Shown: positions 61,977 through 64,000 of the stretch, one piece after another
How positions within the stretch are numbered: the first letter of the stretch is position 1
How the letters are laid out: each line of letters opens with the position of its first letter
From: an uncultured Desulfobacter sp.
GTDB lineage: Bacteria > Desulfobacterota > Desulfobacteria > Desulfobacterales > Desulfobacteraceae
DNA length: 64,000 nt
NCBI RefSeq assembly: GCF_963677125.1
Contig: NZ_OY781882.1
Coordinates: 380,501 to 444,500, forward strand
Reading direction: 5' to 3'
The notes under the pieces: model-generated
What the model was told of the DNA's origin: nothing
Databases searched by the model: none
What the model saw: only the letters and a program-made list of their open reading frames with translations
Position numbers and translations under genes: made by a program

Positions 61977-62807
61977 ATGTTTACGAAGTGCTGCACAAAA
62001 TTTTCATTCATTGTTTCTATTATCGCTCTCATGCTCATTTCAACCCTTGTTTATGCGGAAACAGAAGCCGAGAAAGACAGAGAAGACGAGCTTGCCAAAC
62101 AACTGGCCAATCCGGTGGCGTCCCTTGCCTGTCTGCCGTTTCAGTTCAACTATGACGCCAATATCGGACCTGGTGACAACGGCGAACGCTGGACGTTGAA
62201 TATACAGCCGGTCCTGCCTTTTGAACTTAATGACAAATGGAATCTTATCTCGCGTACCATCCTGCCGGTTATGTACCAGGATGATGTCATTTCCGGGACA
62301 GGAAGCCAGTTTGGCTTGAGCGATACAGTCCAGTCGCTGTTCTTTTCCCCCAGACCCGGTCCCAGCGGAATAATCTGGGCCGTGGGTCCGGTTTTTCTTC
62401 TTCCCACGGCGACAGACAGCAAGCTTGGCACAGAAAAGTGGGGGGCAGGTCCCACAGGGGTTGTACTGAGGCAGACCGGCCCCTGGACCTACGGCATGCT
62501 TGCCAATCATATCCAATCCTTTGCCGGTGAGGGCAGCCGGGCAGATATATCTTCTACCTATTTTAACCCTTTTATATCCTATCGTCTCCACGGCGGCTGG
62601 ACCATCGGCACACAGCTTGAACATACCCTGGACCATGATAACGACCAGGATTCAGGTCAGTGCAGCATATTTGCTTCAAAAGTCACCAGTATATCAGGTC
62701 AACTGGTCAGTTTCTCCCTTGCGCCCCGATACTGGTATGAGACAAGTGCTTCAAGCCCGGAAGGGTTTGCTTTACGATTAAATATAACACTTCTTTTCCC
62801 CAATTAA
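61977..62807 (+). CDS. Outer-membrane beta-barrel protein of the phenol-degradation MetA/transporter-like family
   Basis: 276 residues with a signal peptide (SFIVSIIALMLISTLVYA-ETE). The mature part starts ELAKQLANPVASLACLPFQF, a hallmark of a barrel family usually annotated as transporter or MetA-pathway protein. It then alternates amphipathic strands (WTLNIQPVLPFELNDKWNLI, SGIIWAVGPVFLLPTATD) and ends ALRLNITLLFPN. Two tryptophan/glycine-rich turns (TEKWGAGPTGVVLRQTGPWT) match the family. It probably lets small hydrophobic or charged solutes through the outer membrane; the real substrate is unknown. GGGAGG precedes the ATG, just after the palindromic element. Confidence 0.85.
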   Translation: MFTKCCTKFSFIVSIIALMLISTLVYAETEAEKDREDELAKQLANPVASLACLPFQFNYDANIGPGDNGERWTLNIQPVLPFELNDKWNLISRTILPVMYQDDVISGTGSQFGLSDTVQSLFFSPRPGPSGIIWAVGPVFLLPTATDSKLGTEKWGAGPTGVVLRQTGPWTYGMLANHIQSFAGEGSRADISSTYFNPFISYRLHGGWTIGTQLEHTLDHDNDQDSGQCSIFASKVTSISGQLVSFSLAPRYWYETSASSPEGFALRLNITLLFPN

Positions 62808-63012
62808 AAAATGGCACTGGCCCTAAAGGCGCCCTCTGTGGGACGTCTCAATGCCAAGTGGGAAAGCTGGGCCGAATATTGAGCATCATCAAGTAAGTTT
62901 CATAACAGCGGAGCTGTTTGGCAATGCCATAACTGCCCTGCGGCAGCCGGTACCAAAAACCTTTTCACAGGGACTGAACCCAGCCCCGGGCCTATGGACT
63001 GGAAAGCATAAC

Positions 63013-64000
63013 ATGAATATCAAAACATTGTTGCTCGTTATATCATTTGCAGCCACATTGGGTACCTATGCCGTTGCAGAAGAGAGCGAAACGGACTGGC
63101 TGCAGCGGGAGACACTTACAGGAGAATGGGGTGGTGCCCGCGACCGGTTGTCTGAAAAAGGCATCAAATTCGAGATGGAGTTCACCGGATATTATCAGGG
63201 GACCCTTTCAGGTGATGGATATACCGGCTTTGACTTCGGCAGCCGGGCGGACAGTCTTATCAGCTTTAACCTTGAAAAGCTCGGCCTATGGAAAGGCGGG
63301 GGATTCAACACCCACCTGACATACCGATCCGGTGATCTTCCGGCATTTCGGGGCGGTGCCCTGTGGCCGGTCAATACCGGAAGCATTGCGCCCCTTGGCG
63401 GAGAAGACAGTCTTGTGGCCACCTCATTGTATTTCACACAGCGGCTGACTGATTCAGGCTTACTTTTTTTGGGAAAGATCAATGCCCTTGACCTGCTGGC
63501 AGGCGACCCTTTCTTTGGCGGGTGGGGAAATCACCGTTTCATGAATCTTGCGTTTACAGCGCCCCCCAGCGGCGTGGTGCCCCCCGTCATCATGGGGGCT
63601 ATTCTGAGCTGGCGTGTTGCGCCGTATACCGTGACCTTCATGATTTTCGATCCCAACGACCACACCGATGACTACTGGTTTAATGATCTCTTCTCCGCCG
63701 GCGTCAATCTTTCTCTTGGTGTCAAATGGGACGGGATGGTGTTTAAGCGAACCAGCAGCATCAACCTGTCCGCCACTTACAGCACAGAAGACAGTACAGA
63801 CAACTCCGAAATACTCCTTCCCCCTGACCTGAAAACCGGGACAAAGGATGGTGCATACAGCATTTCCGTGCAGGTGAATCATCTGCTGCTGGAAAGTTCC
63901 GTAACACCCGGAAAGGGACTGGGGTTATACGCCAAGGCGGCCATCGCCGACGGGAATCCCAATCCAATCCAGGGGTCTTTTATCGGTGGTTTTGCCGGAC
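63013..64000 (+). CDS. OprB-type carbohydrate porin, C-terminus outside window
   Basis: The ATG at 63013 starts a signal peptide (MNIKTLLLVISFAATLGTYA, cleavage near VAEES) and runs off the right edge after 329 codons. OprB features are the start of the mature protein TLTGEWGGARDRLSEKGIKF, the beta strands FEMEFTGYYQGTLSGDG, the KLGLWKGGGFNTHLTYRSGD segment and FLGKINALDLLAGDPFFGGW. The family forms 16-strand outer-membrane channels for sugars and small solutes. The 205 bases before it hold no gene that I can recognise. The remainder of the protein is beyond the window. Confidence 0.88.
   Translation, partial: MNIKTLLLVISFAATLGTYAVAEESETDWLQRETLTGEWGGARDRLSEKGIKFEMEFTGYYQGTLSGDGYTGFDFGSRADSLISFNLEKLGLWKGGGFNTHLTYRSGDLPAFRGGALWPVNTGSIAPLGGEDSLVATSLYFTQRLTDSGLLFLGKINALDLLAGDPFFGGWGNHRFMNLAFTAPPSGVVPPVIMGAILSWRVAPYTVTFMIFDPNDHTDDYWFNDLFSAGVNLSLGVKWDGMVFKRTSSINLSATYSTEDSTDNSEILLPPDLKTGTKDGAYSISVQVNHLLLESSVTPGKGLGLYAKAAIADGNPNPIQGSFIGGFAG

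Overview
The window looks like chromosome from a Gram-negative, probably marine, sulfate-reducing member of the Desulfobacterota (Desulfobacteraceae-like). This is an inference from TRAP transporters, a LutABC-type lactate oxidation operon, outer-membrane porins and barrels, TolC/HlyD-type exporters and the overall protein style. No rRNA, tRNA or CRISPR array was seen.

Left part (1-8.1 kb): two divergent TRAP transport loci. The left one (minus strand: substrate-binding protein, then a small permease cut by the window edge) faces a complete plus-strand set of binding protein, small permease and large permease. The latter is followed by lutA-lutB-lutC, so the likely job is uptake and oxidation of L-lactate or a related 2-hydroxy acid. 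A palindromic dispersed element lies between dctM and lutA, and a clear terminator closes lutC. At 8.1-11 kb are an LptC-like membrane-anchored protein, an exported acidic protein with an EF-hand/dockerin-like loop, and a basic, Tyr/His-rich lipoprotein.

Centre (11.4-46.1 kb): the outstanding feature. One plus-strand block encodes a TolC-like outer-membrane factor, a periplasmic adaptor, a giant repetitive surface protein, a GAF-TM-HlyD protein, a PqqD-like/M50-like/lipoyl membrane protein, and a shortened SecA-like ATPase. The giant protein would be about 8,756 residues if one 175-bp collapse in its repeats is restored. It begins with an LEPR-xLL motif and contains PATR-like, RTX, FHA-like and C-type-lectin-like segments and about thirteen 141-residue tandem repeats. 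There is no type I ABC exporter and no SecY homologue in the block. I propose a dedicated, largely undescribed export route in which a minimal SecA-like motor and an M50/HlyD inner-membrane assembly feed a TolC channel, with the LEPR-xLL N-terminus as a candidate recognition element.

Right part (46-64 kb): a minus-strand pepD-type dipeptidase with AT-richer composition, a 1,159-residue PocR/multi-PAS histidine kinase, a NodIJ-like ABC exporter, a small HTH/zinc-ribbon regulator, a YwbE protein and a DUF4136 lipoprotein. Then come transporters and envelope proteins: an SLC13-type permease with TrkA-C domains, a dicarboxylate/amino acid symporter, an outer-membrane surface antigen interrupted by an in-frame TAA, a Na/Pi cotransporter with a PhoU-like tail, an outer-membrane barrel, and an OprB-type porin cut by the right edge. 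A second full copy of the palindromic element lies at 61.8 kb.
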